Assembly (NCBI GenBank): GCA_964513585.1
Contig: CAZENK010000001.1
Span: 75,024 to 139,023, forward strand
Direction of reading: 5' to 3'
DNA from: UBA2093 sp964513585
GTDB taxonomy: Bacteria > Actinomycetota > Acidimicrobiia > Acidimicrobiales > Ilumatobacteraceae
Length of the DNA stretch: 64,000 nucleotides
The translations under genes and the position numbers were made by a program. Positions 1 through 8,046 of the stretch are shown piece after piece. The notes beneath the pieces are model-generated. The model was not told where the DNA came from, made no database searches, and saw nothing but the letters and a program-made list of their open reading frames with translations. Each line of letters starts with the position of its first letter. The first letter of the stretch is position 1.

Positions 1-50
1 ATGGTTCGAAGTTCGTCGGCGATGCCGACTGCGGTTTCTGAGTGGCTCAT
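1..50 (-). CDS. 5' end of an unidentified gene running off the window
   Basis: A minus-strand reading frame starts with ATG and runs open to the window edge. Only 16 complete codons are visible, beginning MSHSETAVGIADELRT. A perfect GGAGG Shine-Dalgarno (complement of bases 57-61) lies six bases upstream of the ATG, which is the main reason for calling a start here. It would be transcribed divergently from the Cys-rich gene that follows. Too little protein is visible to assign a family, and the possibility that this is a chance start cannot be excluded. Confidence 0.5.
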   Translation of the reverse strand, partial: MSHSETAVGIADELRT

Positions 51-112
51 TCTTGTCCTCCGGCGGCACGAGCGTACTCCGTGCCATTCTCCGTGCGGGC
101 TCCACGATGGCA

Positions 113-118
113 TAGAGT
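113..118 (+). promoter_or_regulatory. -10 element (TAGAGT), near-leaderless
   Basis: The TANNNT hexamer ends 8 bases before the GTG of the Cys-rich gene. The transcript would start at or within a base or two of the start codon. No Shine-Dalgarno is visible for this gene, which supports the reading. Confidence 0.4.
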
Positions 119-126
119 GAACGACC

Positions 127-867
127 GTGCCACGCGAAGAAGAACCACGGGAATGGATCAGTTTTGAGGATCCAGAGGAACTGCGGACATGGATGATCGA
201 CGCCACGTTCCTGCGTTCGAACTACAAGTGCATATACGGCGAGGGATGCCAGGGCGTGCACGACGACCCGACACCGGAACTGATGCAGGGATGCTGCTCG
301 TACGGTGCACACTTCCTCGACAAGGACGACCTGAAGACCGTCACGAAGTACGTCAAGCGACTGAAGCGCCGCCACTGGAAGAACTTCGACAAGGGGGCCG
401 ACGGCAGGTGGAAGGTCGGCAAGGGCGACGACGTGAAGACGCGCGTCGTCAACGGGGCCTGCATCTTCCACAACCCGCCGGGTTTCGAGGGCGGGACCGG
501 CTGCGCGTTCCACATCGCTGCGGTCGAGGCCGGCGAACGCCACATGGACTGGAAGCCCGACGTGTGCTGGCAGGTCCCGGTGCGCCACGAGGATTACACA
601 GAGGACGGCGGGTACGTCATCTCGACGATCAGGGAATGGAAGCGACGCGACTGGGGTGACGGTGGGGACGACTTCCACTGGTGGTGCACCGAATCAGCAG
701 ATGCATTCGTCGGCAAGGACCCCGCCTTCGTCTTCTTCAGGGACGAGCTCACCGAGATGATGGGCCCGAAGGCCTACGACATCATGGTGGAGCAGCTCAC
801 ACGACCCACGGCGGTCCCCTTGCCGCACCCCGCGGTCAGGAACCGCAAGGCAACAAAGAAGAAGTAA
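127..867 (+). CDS. Cys-rich DUF3109/YkgJ-like hypothetical protein
   Basis: A 246-residue soluble protein of unknown function. Cysteines at 35, 41, 56 and 57, then a GACIF...GCAFH segment near 110-125, and KPDVCWQVPVR near 180 reproduce the spacing of the DUF3109 / putative zinc- or iron-chelating family, in which these residues are thought to bind metal. The C-terminus is basic (KATKKK). The GTG start is favoured because a -10-like TAGAGT sits just upstream and the frame has no earlier start. It is convergent with typA, with six bases between the stop codons. Family assignment is from motif pattern only, and no role or partner is apparent from the context. Confidence 0.75.
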   Translation: MPREEEPREWISFEDPEELRTWMIDATFLRSNYKCIYGEGCQGVHDDPTPELMQGCCSYGAHFLDKDDLKTVTKYVKRLKRRHWKNFDKGADGRWKVGKGDDVKTRVVNGACIFHNPPGFEGGTGCAFHIAAVEAGERHMDWKPDVCWQVPVRHEDYTEDGGYVISTIREWKRRDWGDGGDDFHWWCTESADAFVGKDPAFVFFRDELTEMMGPKAYDIMVEQLTRPTAVPLPHPAVRNRKATKKK

Positions 868-888
868 CGGGTCTCAGGAGTTCTTCTT
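856..888. terminator. Weak inverted repeat between convergent genes
   Basis: AAGAAGAA and TTCTTCTT face each other across 17 bases and include the lysine-rich 3' ends of both convergent genes. The stem is A/T-rich for this genome, so it is at best a weak bidirectional terminator. It may simply reflect two Lys-rich C-termini. Confidence 0.2.
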
Positions 889-2700
889 GTGGGCCCGCTT
901 GCGGTCCTCGAGAGCCAACAGTCGCTTTCGGATGCGGATGGTCTTCGGTGTGACCTCGACGAGTTCGTCATCGCCGATCCACTCGATTGCTGATTCGAGC
1001 GTGTGTTCCACGGGCGCCGCCAGCTTCACACCGTCATCGTGACTGTGGGTGCGGATGTTGGTCTTTTCCTTGGCGCGCACGGCATTGACCACCATCTCCT
1101 CCCCACGGGCACCCTCGCCGATGACCATGCCCTCGTAGACCTCGACACCCGGGTGCACGAAGAGCTGGCCCCGCAACTGCAGGTTGTCGAGGGCGTACGC
1201 GGTAGTGGAGCCGATACGGTCGGCGATCATTGCGCCACCGATGCGGTGGGGCAGCTCGCCCGCCCAGGGTGTCCATCCGGCGTGTGTCTGGTGAAGAAGA
1301 GCGGTTCCGCGGGTCTGGGTCATGAGCATCGAACGGAAGCCGATCAAGCCCCGCGATGGTGCCTCGAATGAGACGATGGTGCGACCGGGGTCGCCGGGGC
1401 GCAGGTCGGTCACACGACCCTTTCGTGGTGCCAGTGCCTGCGTCACGGTGCCGACATGCTCGTCGGGCACGTCGCATGTGCCCGACTCGAGCGGTTCGTG
1501 TTTCTTTCCGTTGATCTCTTTCGTGATGACCTCGGGCCGGCTCACCTGGAGTTCGAATCCCTCACGGCGCATGTTCTCGATGAGCACCGCAAGCTGCAGC
1601 TCTCCCCTGCCCGCCACGCTCGTGACATCGGGGGAATCGGTGTCGGCGATCTTGATGGACACGTTGCCGAGGATCTCCTTGGCCAGGCGTTCCTTCAGGT
1701 GACGGCTGGTCACGAACTTGCCCTCACGGCCGGCAAACGGGGACGTGTTGACCCCGAAGCTCATGCGGATGACCGGTTCGTCGACCTCGAGTCGCGCGAG
1801 CGGAGTGGTCACATCTACCGACGCAATCGTGTCTCCGACCTCGACCTCGGGGATACCTGCGAGCACAAAGAGGTCACCGGCGGTGATCTGTTCGACCTCG
1901 GTGCGACCGATGCCGTCGAAGACGCTCAACTGTGCGATGCGTCGCTTCAACGGCGTACCGCCGGCGTCCTTGCCCCACAGGGCGACAGTGTCTCCCTTGC
2001 GCATGGTACCGCTGTGCACGCGACCGATGGCGAGGCGACCGAGGTAGTCAGAGGCATCAAGGTTCGTGACCAGGGCGGTGAGCGGTGCATCAGCATCAAC
2101 CTCCGGCGCGGGCACCGTGGCGATGATGGTGTCGAGAAGACACGACAGGTCGGCATCAGCTGCTGGCATGCCGACGCCGATCATCGCACGACCCTCGCGG
2201 GCAACCGCCGAGACCACGGGGAACGACAGCTGGTCATCGTTCATCGCGAGATCGAGGAAGAGCTGCTCGACCTCCTCGAGCACCTCCTGTGGGCGGGCAT
2301 CCTGTCGATCGACCTTGTTGATCACGAGAATCGTCGGCAACCCTCGTCCGAGGGCCTTCGAGAGCACGTACCTGGTCTGCGGCAGGGGGCCCTCTGCCGC
2401 GTCGACCAGCAGGACGATGCCGTCCACGAGAGCGAGGGCGCGTTCGACCTCGCCTCCGAAGTCGGCGTGACCGGGTGTGTCGACCAGGTTTATGAGCGTG
2501 CCGTTCCATGTGATGCGCGCGGCCTTCGCAAGGATCGTGATTCCCCGTTCGCGTTCCTGTGCGTCGGAGTCCATCACGCGGTCGACCACCTGTTGGTGGG
2601 CGGCAAAGGCGCCGGTGGACTTGAGGAGTGTGTCGACGAGTGTGGTCTTGCCGTGGTCAACGTGGGCAACCATGGCGACATTACGAAGAGAGGTGGTCAT
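874..2700 (-). CDS. typA: Translational GTPase TypA/BipA
   Basis: A 608-residue ribosome-binding GTPase of the EF-G superfamily, active in ribosome assembly and stress or low-temperature growth. The G-domain is complete: AHVDHGKT at 12-19, RGITI at 52-56, DTPGH at 74-78 and NKVD at 128-131. EF-Tu domain-2-like, EF-G domain III/V-like and the TypA-specific C-terminal domain follow, and the protein has the normal family length. It starts with ATG, and the small acidic protein gene lies 29 bases upstream on the same strand, so the two may be cotranscribed. Nothing in the sequence suggests loss of function. Confidence 0.97.
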   Translation of the reverse strand: MTTSLRNVAMVAHVDHGKTTLVDTLLKSTGAFAAHQQVVDRVMDSDAQERERGITILAKAARITWNGTLINLVDTPGHADFGGEVERALALVDGIVLLVDAAEGPLPQTRYVLSKALGRGLPTILVINKVDRQDARPQEVLEEVEQLFLDLAMNDDQLSFPVVSAVAREGRAMIGVGMPAADADLSCLLDTIIATVPAPEVDADAPLTALVTNLDASDYLGRLAIGRVHSGTMRKGDTVALWGKDAGGTPLKRRIAQLSVFDGIGRTEVEQITAGDLFVLAGIPEVEVGDTIASVDVTTPLARLEVDEPVIRMSFGVNTSPFAGREGKFVTSRHLKERLAKEILGNVSIKIADTDSPDVTSVAGRGELQLAVLIENMRREGFELQVSRPEVITKEINGKKHEPLESGTCDVPDEHVGTVTQALAPRKGRVTDLRPGDPGRTIVSFEAPSRGLIGFRSMLMTQTRGTALLHQTHAGWTPWAGELPHRIGGAMIADRIGSTTAYALDNLQLRGQLFVHPGVEVYEGMVIGEGARGEEMVVNAVRAKEKTNIRTHSHDDGVKLAAPVEHTLESAIEWIGDDELVEVTPKTIRIRKRLLALEDRKRAHKKNS

Positions 2701-2729
2701 GCGGGGGTCAGTTTCTGTGAAAAGACGGA

Positions 2730-2921
2730 CTATTCGTCGTCGTCTTCGGTGTCGTCTTCATCGTCGAAGGTGACGCCATATCGTTCAGCGATTGCTGCGT
2801 ACTCGTCCTCTTCGGATGACGACTCACGGGGTGAATCTCCGAAACCCAGATCTGCGGCAGAAGGACCCGCTTGCTTCAGTTTGCGCGCTTCTTCGAACCG
2901 GCGATGTCGACCCTTTTTCAC
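2730..2921 (-). CDS. Small acidic DUF3073-like protein
   Basis: A 63-residue protein with a strongly basic N-terminal third (KKGRHRRFEEARKLK) and an acidic Asp/Glu-rich tail (DDEDDTEDDDE). This layout and the GRxRR...ARKLK motif resemble DUF3073, a small actinobacterial family of unknown function. The GTG at 2921 is preferred over an in-frame GTG nine codons upstream because GGAG lies seven bases before it (complement of 2929-2932). It sits directly upstream of typA. The charge pattern suggests nucleic acid or ribosome association, but that is inference. Confidence 0.65.
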   Translation of the reverse strand: MKKGRHRRFEEARKLKQAGPSAADLGFGDSPRESSSEEDEYAAIAERYGVTFDDEDDTEDDDE

Positions 2922-3011
2922 GGTCGGTCTCCGAACAGTGTGTGGCACTAGTGCCGTATGGACAATCCCCGATACTGTACAGGAAATTGAGACGAAATCA
3001 GGGTAATTGCC

Positions 3012-4235
3012 TCATGTGGCGGGTACATCGACCAACTTCAGGCCTGTTTCTCCCTCATTCTGTGTGAATGTCAGGGCTTTTCGTCCGGCCACCAAGTCCT
3101 CGATGTCTCGGCCGACGATGTCGGCTCTCCAGCCGGCTCGCATGCGGGCGCCGGGTGCACCCGACAGCAACTCGTTGATGTCCTTTCGCGTGCCGAGAAG
3201 CCCGGCATCCAGCTCGCTCTGACGGGCAAGCTCCGTGACCCATGCCGACACGAGTGTGGCTGCGGGCCGCATCGTCTTGTCGAGATCATCGGCGTCTGAC
3301 GAGGGGAAACTCAGTTCCCCGCCTGTTGCGTCATGCACTCCGTCCGAGATTGCCTGCATGAGGGCCTTGCCGGTTGCTCCGTTCGCGTGCCGGTTGTCCA
3401 CCCCTCTGCACTGCAGCAGGTCGTCGACTGTGCGGGGTGCACGCTGCGCCACGCCCAGGACCGCGATGTCGGAGAGCACGTGGCGCGGCGGGATATCCAG
3501 GTGCATCGCGCGCTCCTCACGCCAGCGGGCGACACTGCGGGCGACCCACCTCGCTTTGCCCTTGAGGGTTCTCACATCCTTCACCCGCAACCACGCATCA
3601 TCCGGGGACTGTGGTCCCGTGCGTCGCTGACGCAGTTCCTCGCAGGCCTCGTTCGCCCATTCGGTGCGGCCCTTCTCCGCGAGGCGCGCTTCGATGATCC
3701 CGAGAAGCTCCGGCAGGTACGCCACGTCAGCTGCTGCGTAGTTCATCTGGTCACGTGTCAGGGGACGTCGCATCCAGTCGGTGAGCCTGTCGCCCTTCGG
3801 CAACGTGATGCGCATGAATATCTGCAGCAGCGATGCAAGTGAAGGCTGCGAGTAGCCGAGGAAGCCCGCCAGCAGTTGCGTGTCGAGTATGCGTGTCGGA
3901 ACCGCCCCGACGCTCTGCGAGAGAACATCGAGATCCTGCTGAGCTGCGTGAAGAATGCATGTCCCCGGTCCCTCGAGCAGCGGCGCGATGAGCCGCGGGT
4001 CGACCGTCAAGGGATCGACGAGCGTGATCCTGTCCCCGACCGAAATCTGCACGAGCGCAAGCTGCGGGAAGTAGGTCTTCTCCCTGTGGAACTCGGTGTC
4101 CAGGTAGTACCTGTCCGCGTTCCGCGCCTCGGCAACGAAATCGATCAACTCCGCGTCGGAATCGATCCAACGAAAATCGATGTCAGGAAGGCTGTTCGCC
4201 GACGACGACGTCGCGCCCCTCGAGAATCCAGGCAC
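3012..4235 (-). CDS. rnd: Ribonuclease D (DEDDy 3'-5' exoribonuclease with HRDC domain)
   Basis: A 407-residue enzyme that trims the 3' ends of tRNA and other small RNAs. The exonuclease domain carries the DxE motif in YLDTEFHREKTY (Asp46, Glu48), the second Asp in ILDTQLLAGFLG, and the Tyr/Asp motif in YAAADVAYLPEL. One or two HRDC nucleic-acid-binding regions follow from about residue 230. The only good start is the ATG at 4235, which puts 53 bases of overlap with the end of the rhodanese gene. Removing the first 18 residues would cut into the conserved WIDSDAEL strand. Overlap with the rhodanese and MobA-like genes implies one transcript. Confidence 0.93.
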   Translation of the reverse strand: MPGFSRGATSSSANSLPDIDFRWIDSDAELIDFVAEARNADRYYLDTEFHREKTYFPQLALVQISVGDRITLVDPLTVDPRLIAPLLEGPGTCILHAAQQDLDVLSQSVGAVPTRILDTQLLAGFLGYSQPSLASLLQIFMRITLPKGDRLTDWMRRPLTRDQMNYAAADVAYLPELLGIIEARLAEKGRTEWANEACEELRQRRTGPQSPDDAWLRVKDVRTLKGKARWVARSVARWREERAMHLDIPPRHVLSDIAVLGVAQRAPRTVDDLLQCRGVDNRHANGATGKALMQAISDGVHDATGGELSFPSSDADDLDKTMRPAATLVSAWVTELARQSELDAGLLGTRKDINELLSGAPGARMRAGWRADIVGRDIEDLVAGRKALTFTQNEGETGLKLVDVPAT

Positions 4236-4515
4236 CGGTCCCTCCTGTCACATTCACGAACTTGGCCGCCGAGAACTCCGCCTGCTGCGAGAGGAACTCG
4301 CATGCCCGTGCACTCCGTCCGCCCGCCTGGCAGACCACGTGCACCACTCCGGTGCGCGGGATCAGATCGAGCGAATCCACGAGAATGCTCAGCGGCACGC
4401 TGACGGCACCGGGGATGTGCCCGCCCGTGTACTCATCGGTCTCGCGGACATCGACAACAACTCGTTCGTCGAGCCCTGCGAGTTCGGTCGTGTCGATCTC
4501 GGTCCAGGCCATCAC
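4183..4515 (-). CDS. Single-domain rhodanese-like sulfurtransferase
   Basis: A 110-residue protein consisting of one rhodanese domain. The active-site loop is CQAGGRS with the catalytic cysteine at 62, and the preceding VDVRE and GHIPGAVSVPL signatures are typical of GlpE/PspE-type proteins that carry persulfide sulfur. Its start overlaps the stop of the MobA-like gene by four bases (two consecutive ATGs are available), and its own 3' end lies inside the RNase D gene, so translation of the three genes is probably coupled. A role in supplying sulfur for molybdopterin or tRNA modification is possible from context but not shown. Confidence 0.9.
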   Translation of the reverse strand: MMAWTEIDTTELAGLDERVVVDVRETDEYTGGHIPGAVSVPLSILVDSLDLIPRTGVVHVVCQAGGRSARACEFLSQQAEFSAAKFVNVTGGTGAWILEGRDVVVGEQPS

Positions 4516-5090
4516 TTCACGATAGTTGACTCGTCAGGCGCGAGGAGGTCCTCGGGGGTGTTGATGTTGCGCACGGCAACCGCGGGCACCGGGACCTCTG
4601 CGACGTCCAGCAGAACTGCGGCACGATGCACGGCCCGCTCGTTTCTTTTCCACACGGTCTGCAGCGTGCCCAGACACTCTTCCCTGGACCAGGCAGCGCA
4701 CAGCCAGTTCAGTCTGTCCGTGCGCCCCACTGAGGCCTGTGCATCACCGAGTCCACGAACGAGACTCTGGATCACGGCATCGGTGATGAACGGCATGTCG
4801 CACGACAGAACCACCACTGAATCGTTGCTCGCTGCCTTCAGCGCCGTGATGACGCCTCCGAGGGGGCCCTCGCCGGGGAAAGCGTCCTTCTTCCAGGTTC
4901 CTGTCAGTTTCTTCGCCCGCGCCTGTGTCCCCCCGACAAGAAGGATCTCGGCTGCCCCGGCCGACTCGGCCGCCATCGCCACCCTTGCCGCCATGGGAAC
5001 ACCGTCGACCTCGAAAGTGGCCTTGTCGGCGCCCATGCGCGAACTGTCGCCTCCGATGAGAATGGCAACGCTGAACGGGTGCGCGGACAT
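4512..5090 (-). CDS. mobA: MobA/MocA-like molybdenum cofactor nucleotidyltransferase
   Basis: A 192-residue nucleotidyltransferase of the MobA fold, which attaches GMP (MobA) or CMP (MocA) to molybdopterin. The nucleotide-binding loop LIGGDSSRMGADKA is at 11-24, with GPLGGV and the metal-binding SCDMPF near residue 96. Genes of the xanthine-dehydrogenase family, which in bacteria often need the cytosine form, lie at 32.7-36.3 kb, so specificity for CTP is an alternative. It is the first gene of the set with rhodanese and RNase D and is preceded by a TACCCT -10 element seven bases from the ATG. Confidence 0.88.
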   Translation of the reverse strand: MSAHPFSVAILIGGDSSRMGADKATFEVDGVPMAARVAMAAESAGAAEILLVGGTQARAKKLTGTWKKDAFPGEGPLGGVITALKAASNDSVVVLSCDMPFITDAVIQSLVRGLGDAQASVGRTDRLNWLCAAWSREECLGTLQTVWKRNERAVHRAAVLLDVAEVPVPAVAVRNINTPEDLLAPDESTIVK

Positions 5091-5097
5091 GGTGTCA

Positions 5098-5103
5098 AGG
5101 GTA
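5098..5103 (-). promoter_or_regulatory. -10 element (TACCCT) for the mobA-rhodanese-rnd set
   Basis: TACCCT on the minus strand ends seven bases before the ATG of the MobA-like gene, so the message would be leaderless. It lies back to back with the plus-strand element at 5120-5125. Confidence 0.5.
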
Positions 5104-5119
5104 CGCCCGTTCGGGCATC

Positions 5120-5125
5120 TATCGT
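5120..5125 (+). promoter_or_regulatory. -10 element (TATCGT) for the small membrane protein
   Basis: TATCGT ends six bases before the ATG at 5132, which predicts a leaderless transcript. Confidence 0.5.
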
Positions 5126-5131
5126 TGCGGC

Positions 5132-5431
5132 ATGAGCATGATCTTTGCCGCCACTGACCCGGAAACCCTCAAAAACCTGGCCCTCGGCGTGTCGGGTGCA
5201 TCCCTGCTGGTCGCGATCGTTCTGATGAAGGTGATCTCCTCCATCGTCGGCAAGATCGTGTCAGCGGCCATTTTCGTTGCTATCGCACTCGGCGGCTACT
5301 CACAACGAGCCGAGATCACTGACTGCGTCGACAAGGTGAAGTCCCAGGCCACGTCCACGGCCTCGGTCGACACGACCTGCACTTTCTTCGGTCAGGACGT
5401 CTCGCTGAAGGTGCCTCTGCCCAACAAGTGA
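5132..5431 (+). CDS. Small membrane protein of unknown function
   Basis: A 99-residue protein. Two hydrophobic segments at about 15-35 and 38-55 form a helical hairpin, followed by a polar, probably extracytoplasmic or soluble tail with two cysteines (DCVD and TTCTFF) that could form a disulfide. No family is recognised. The leaderless promoter just upstream and the divergent MobA-like gene define the start. Its 3' end overlaps the convergent alpha/beta hydrolase gene by 40 bases. Confidence 0.75.
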   Translation: MSMIFAATDPETLKNLALGVSGASLLVAIVLMKVISSIVGKIVSAAIFVAIALGGYSQRAEITDCVDKVKSQATSTASVDTTCTFFGQDVSLKVPLPNK

Positions 5432-6186
5432 GGCGCCACGAGCAGTTCGTGGAACTGTGCCGGGTGTGAGACCGGGGCACCGTGCCCTGCGCCCTCGAGT
5501 GTGACCACCTGTCCGTGCGGCAGCATGCGCGCAAGTTCGACTGCAGCTTTGACGTGGTGCTCGTTCCCCCTCGTGCCATGACCACAGAGAACAGGGCACA
5601 TGACGCGGTCCGCCACCCACGGTTGGTTCTCGCGCAGGTCACGCAGTTCTCCCTGCAGGGCCCGACCCTCGCGTCGGCGGTCCTGCTTGGTCCGTTCTGG
5701 CAGCACATCCCAGCGGCTCTGTCCGATCAGGCGGACCATGAAGTTCTCTGCTGCGTTCCCGGGTTCCGAATCCACTGCGCTTGCTCCTGCGGTGGTGCGT
5801 GGCCACCACGGCAACCAGGACAAGGGGCTCTCGAACGTCGAGACTCCGACCACGAGATCAGGGCGACGTGCCGCGAACGCGAGAGCAACGTTCCCACCGA
5901 AACTGTGCCCAACTACGACAGCACGGCGCTCCCCCAGGACTTCCTCGAGATCATCGGCATTGTCGGCGACAGTGAACGGTCCTGCGTGGTCCCGCCTGCG
6001 TCCGTAACCACGACGGTCGTACCGGATGGACCTGTGGGTCCGGGCTGCGAGGCGCGTCAGACGCGCCATTCCCGCTGAGCGATCGAGAGAGCCGTGCACG
6101 AACACGACAACAACGTCCGTCGCAGGTCCGATCTCATCGATCCACGACCCGGCGGGCCCTTCCGGATGAGTGAACGACTGCCCCAC
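5392..6186 (-). CDS. Alpha/beta-fold hydrolase
   Basis: A 264-residue hydrolase. The nucleophile elbow GHSFGG has its serine at 95, the oxyanion strand VFVHG is near 29-32, and a late GAGHGAP supplies the catalytic histidine. The RYDRRGYGRR segment is typical of haloperoxidase/esterase-type alpha/beta hydrolases. The substrate cannot be told. The start is GTG, divergent from the phosphatase gene 20 bases away. Its C-terminus runs 40 bases into the convergent small membrane protein gene, an uncommon amount of 3' overlap. Confidence 0.88.
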   Translation of the reverse strand: MGQSFTHPEGPAGSWIDEIGPATDVVVVFVHGSLDRSAGMARLTRLAARTHRSIRYDRRGYGRRRDHAGPFTVADNADDLEEVLGERRAVVVGHSFGGNVALAFAARRPDLVVGVSTFESPLSWLPWWPRTTAGASAVDSEPGNAAENFMVRLIGQSRWDVLPERTKQDRRREGRALQGELRDLRENQPWVADRVMCPVLCGHGTRGNEHHVKAAVELARMLPHGQVVTLEGAGHGAPVSHPAQFHELLVAPHLLGRGTFSETS

Positions 6187-6191
6187 AGCCT

Positions 6192-6197
6192 TATCAT
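6192..6197 (+). promoter_or_regulatory. -10 element (TATCAT), near-leaderless
   Basis: TATCAT ends nine bases before the ATG at 6207. The leader would be zero to three bases long. Confidence 0.4.
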
Positions 6198-6206
6198 CTC
6201 ACAGCA

Positions 6207-6821
6207 ATGGAACTGATTCTTGTCCGTCATGGGCTCCCGGTGCGCCGCGAGGTAACGGAGGGTGCTGCTGACCCCGAACTCTCGACTGAGGGTCATGCAC
6301 AGGCACGGCATCTCGGTGACTACCTGTCGCTCGAGCACATCGATGCGATCTACACCAGCCCGATGAAGCGTGCCCACCAGACGGCTCTCCCGCTCGCGGA
6401 GAAGAAGGGCCTGTCACCTGTGATAGAGCCAGACGTTGCCGAATGGGACCAGCACTCGAGCGAGTACATCCCCATCGAGGAACTCAAGGCCGCCAACGAC
6501 CCTCGGTGGCAGGAACTCGCCAGCGGTGCGTGGACATCGGAGGAGGACCCGAAGATCTTCAACGAGCGCGTGAGGACAGCGCTCGACCGGATCGTCGAAG
6601 CCCACCGTGGTGGTCGTGTGGTCGTCACGTGTCACGGTGGCGTCATCAACTCGTATCTCTCCCTCATTCTCGGCATCGACAGGGGGCAGTTCTTCTACCC
6701 GAACTACACCTCGATCCATCGAATCGCGGCCTCGTCGCAGGGCCACCGGAGCATTCTCTCGGTGAACGAGACATCACACCTGCGCGGGACCGGACTGCCG
6801 GTGGGGCTCTTCCATGGCTGA
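6207..6821 (+). CDS. Histidine phosphatase family protein
   Basis: A 204-residue member of the phosphoglycerate-mutase-like superfamily. The N-terminal LVRHGLP holds the phospho-accepting histidine (His8), TSPMKRAHQTA the second arginine, and VVTCHGGVIN the second catalytic histidine. Substrates in this family range from sugar phosphates to nucleotides, so specificity is not assignable. Its stop overlaps the start of the M18 aminopeptidase by eight bases, suggesting coupled expression. A second family member lies near 19 kb. Confidence 0.9.
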   Translation: MELILVRHGLPVRREVTEGAADPELSTEGHAQARHLGDYLSLEHIDAIYTSPMKRAHQTALPLAEKKGLSPVIEPDVAEWDQHSSEYIPIEELKAANDPRWQELASGAWTSEEDPKIFNERVRTALDRIVEAHRGGRVVVTCHGGVINSYLSLILGIDRGQFFYPNYTSIHRIAASSQGHRSILSVNETSHLRGTGLPVGLFHG

Positions 6822-8046
6822 CGGCACCGTTACCCGGTTGTGCGAGTGGCTCGATGCTTCACCCACTCCCTTCCATGTCGTGTCGACGGCGGCTCGATTG
6901 CTCGAGTCGGCCGGGTTCGTGCGGCAGATGTCCCTCTCGGATCAGTTGGCCCGGCGTGGCTACCTCGCAGTTGACGGCGCAATCGTTGCATGGAGTCTCG
7001 GGGCCGACGGCGCCCCGCTGCGGATCCTCGGCGCACACACTGACTCTCCGAACCTGAGGGTGCAGCCGAACCCCGACATCTCTGGCGGCGGATGGGCCCA
7101 GCTCGGGGTCGAGATCTACGGTGGTGTTCTCCTCAATTCGTGGCTCGACCGCGATCTGGGGATCGCCGGCAGGGTCATCTCCACTGACGGCGATGAAACG
7201 TTGTTCGCAGTTGATCACGCTGTTGCACGTGTCCCGCAGCTTGCCATTCATCTCGACAGGGAGATCAATGACCGTGGCCTTCTTCTTGACCGCCACAACC
7301 ATGTGGTCCCCGTGTGGGGCACCTCTGCGCCCACATTCGTCGATTGGCTGGGCGACAGGAGCGGTGTGTCACGAATTGCGGCATTCGACGCACACCTCTT
7401 CGATCTGCAGCCCGCAGCGACCCTCGGTCATGACGGTGATTTCCTCGTGAGCGGCCGCCTCGACAACCAACTCTCGTGCTGGGCCGCCATCACCGCTCTC
7501 TCCACAGTTGCGTCGGACCACACCTGCATCGCGATCCTGAACGACCACGAGGAGGTCGGGTCCGACAGTGTCACCGGTGCCGGCGGCCCGATGCTCGAAT
7601 CCCTGATCAATGTCATCGCTGCGGAGCAGAACCTGAGCCCGGGGCGTCGACACGAGATCATCAGGCAGTCGTGGTGCCTGTCGGCCGACAACGCCCATGC
7701 CGTGCACCCCAACTACCGCGAGCGCCACGAGTCGCGCCACGCGCCCCTGCCGAACCGCGGAGTCGCGCTGAAGCTGAACGGCAACCAGCGTTACGCAACC
7801 TCGGCGCGCGGCGCGGCGCATGTACGCACACTTGCCGAGGCACGCTCAGTCCCCCTGCAGACGTTCGTGTCGCGCAACAACATGCCCTGTGGGTCGACCA
7901 TCGGCCCGATCACCGCGACACGTCTCGGCATCGAGGCCATCGATGTCGGTGTGCCGCAGCTCTCCATGCACTCGGCAAGGGAGATGTGCGGCATCGAGGA
8001 CCCCGGACACCTGCTGGACTTGATGTCGGCGTTCCTGCAGGCCTAA
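6814..8046 (+). CDS. apeB: M18 family aminopeptidase
   Basis: A 410-residue cytosolic zinc aminopeptidase (aspartyl aminopeptidase-like). Conserved metal and catalytic motifs are in order: HTDSPNLRV, SGRLDNQLS, NDHEEVGS, SADNAHAVHPNY, and a late SMHSARE with the final histidine ligand. Length and motif order match the family. The gene overlaps the upstream phosphatase and ends four bases inside the convergent plsC gene. It probably takes part in peptide turnover. Confidence 0.94.
   Translation: MADGTVTRLCEWLDASPTPFHVVSTAARLLESAGFVRQMSLSDQLARRGYLAVDGAIVAWSLGADGAPLRILGAHTDSPNLRVQPNPDISGGGWAQLGVEIYGGVLLNSWLDRDLGIAGRVISTDGDETLFAVDHAVARVPQLAIHLDREINDRGLLLDRHNHVVPVWGTSAPTFVDWLGDRSGVSRIAAFDAHLFDLQPAATLGHDGDFLVSGRLDNQLSCWAAITALSTVASDHTCIAILNDHEEVGSDSVTGAGGPMLESLINVIAAEQNLSPGRRHEIIRQSWCLSADNAHAVHPNYRERHESRHAPLPNRGVALKLNGNQRYATSARGAAHVRTLAEARSVPLQTFVSRNNMPCGSTIGPITATRLGIEAIDVGVPQLSMHSAREMCGIEDPGHLLDLMSAFLQA

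Noticed and set aside
1456..3006. 516-codon open frame on the plus strand opposite typA
   Set aside because: It is a shadow of typA caused by high third-position GC. The typA product has a complete set of GTPase motifs, while the antisense product resembles no family.
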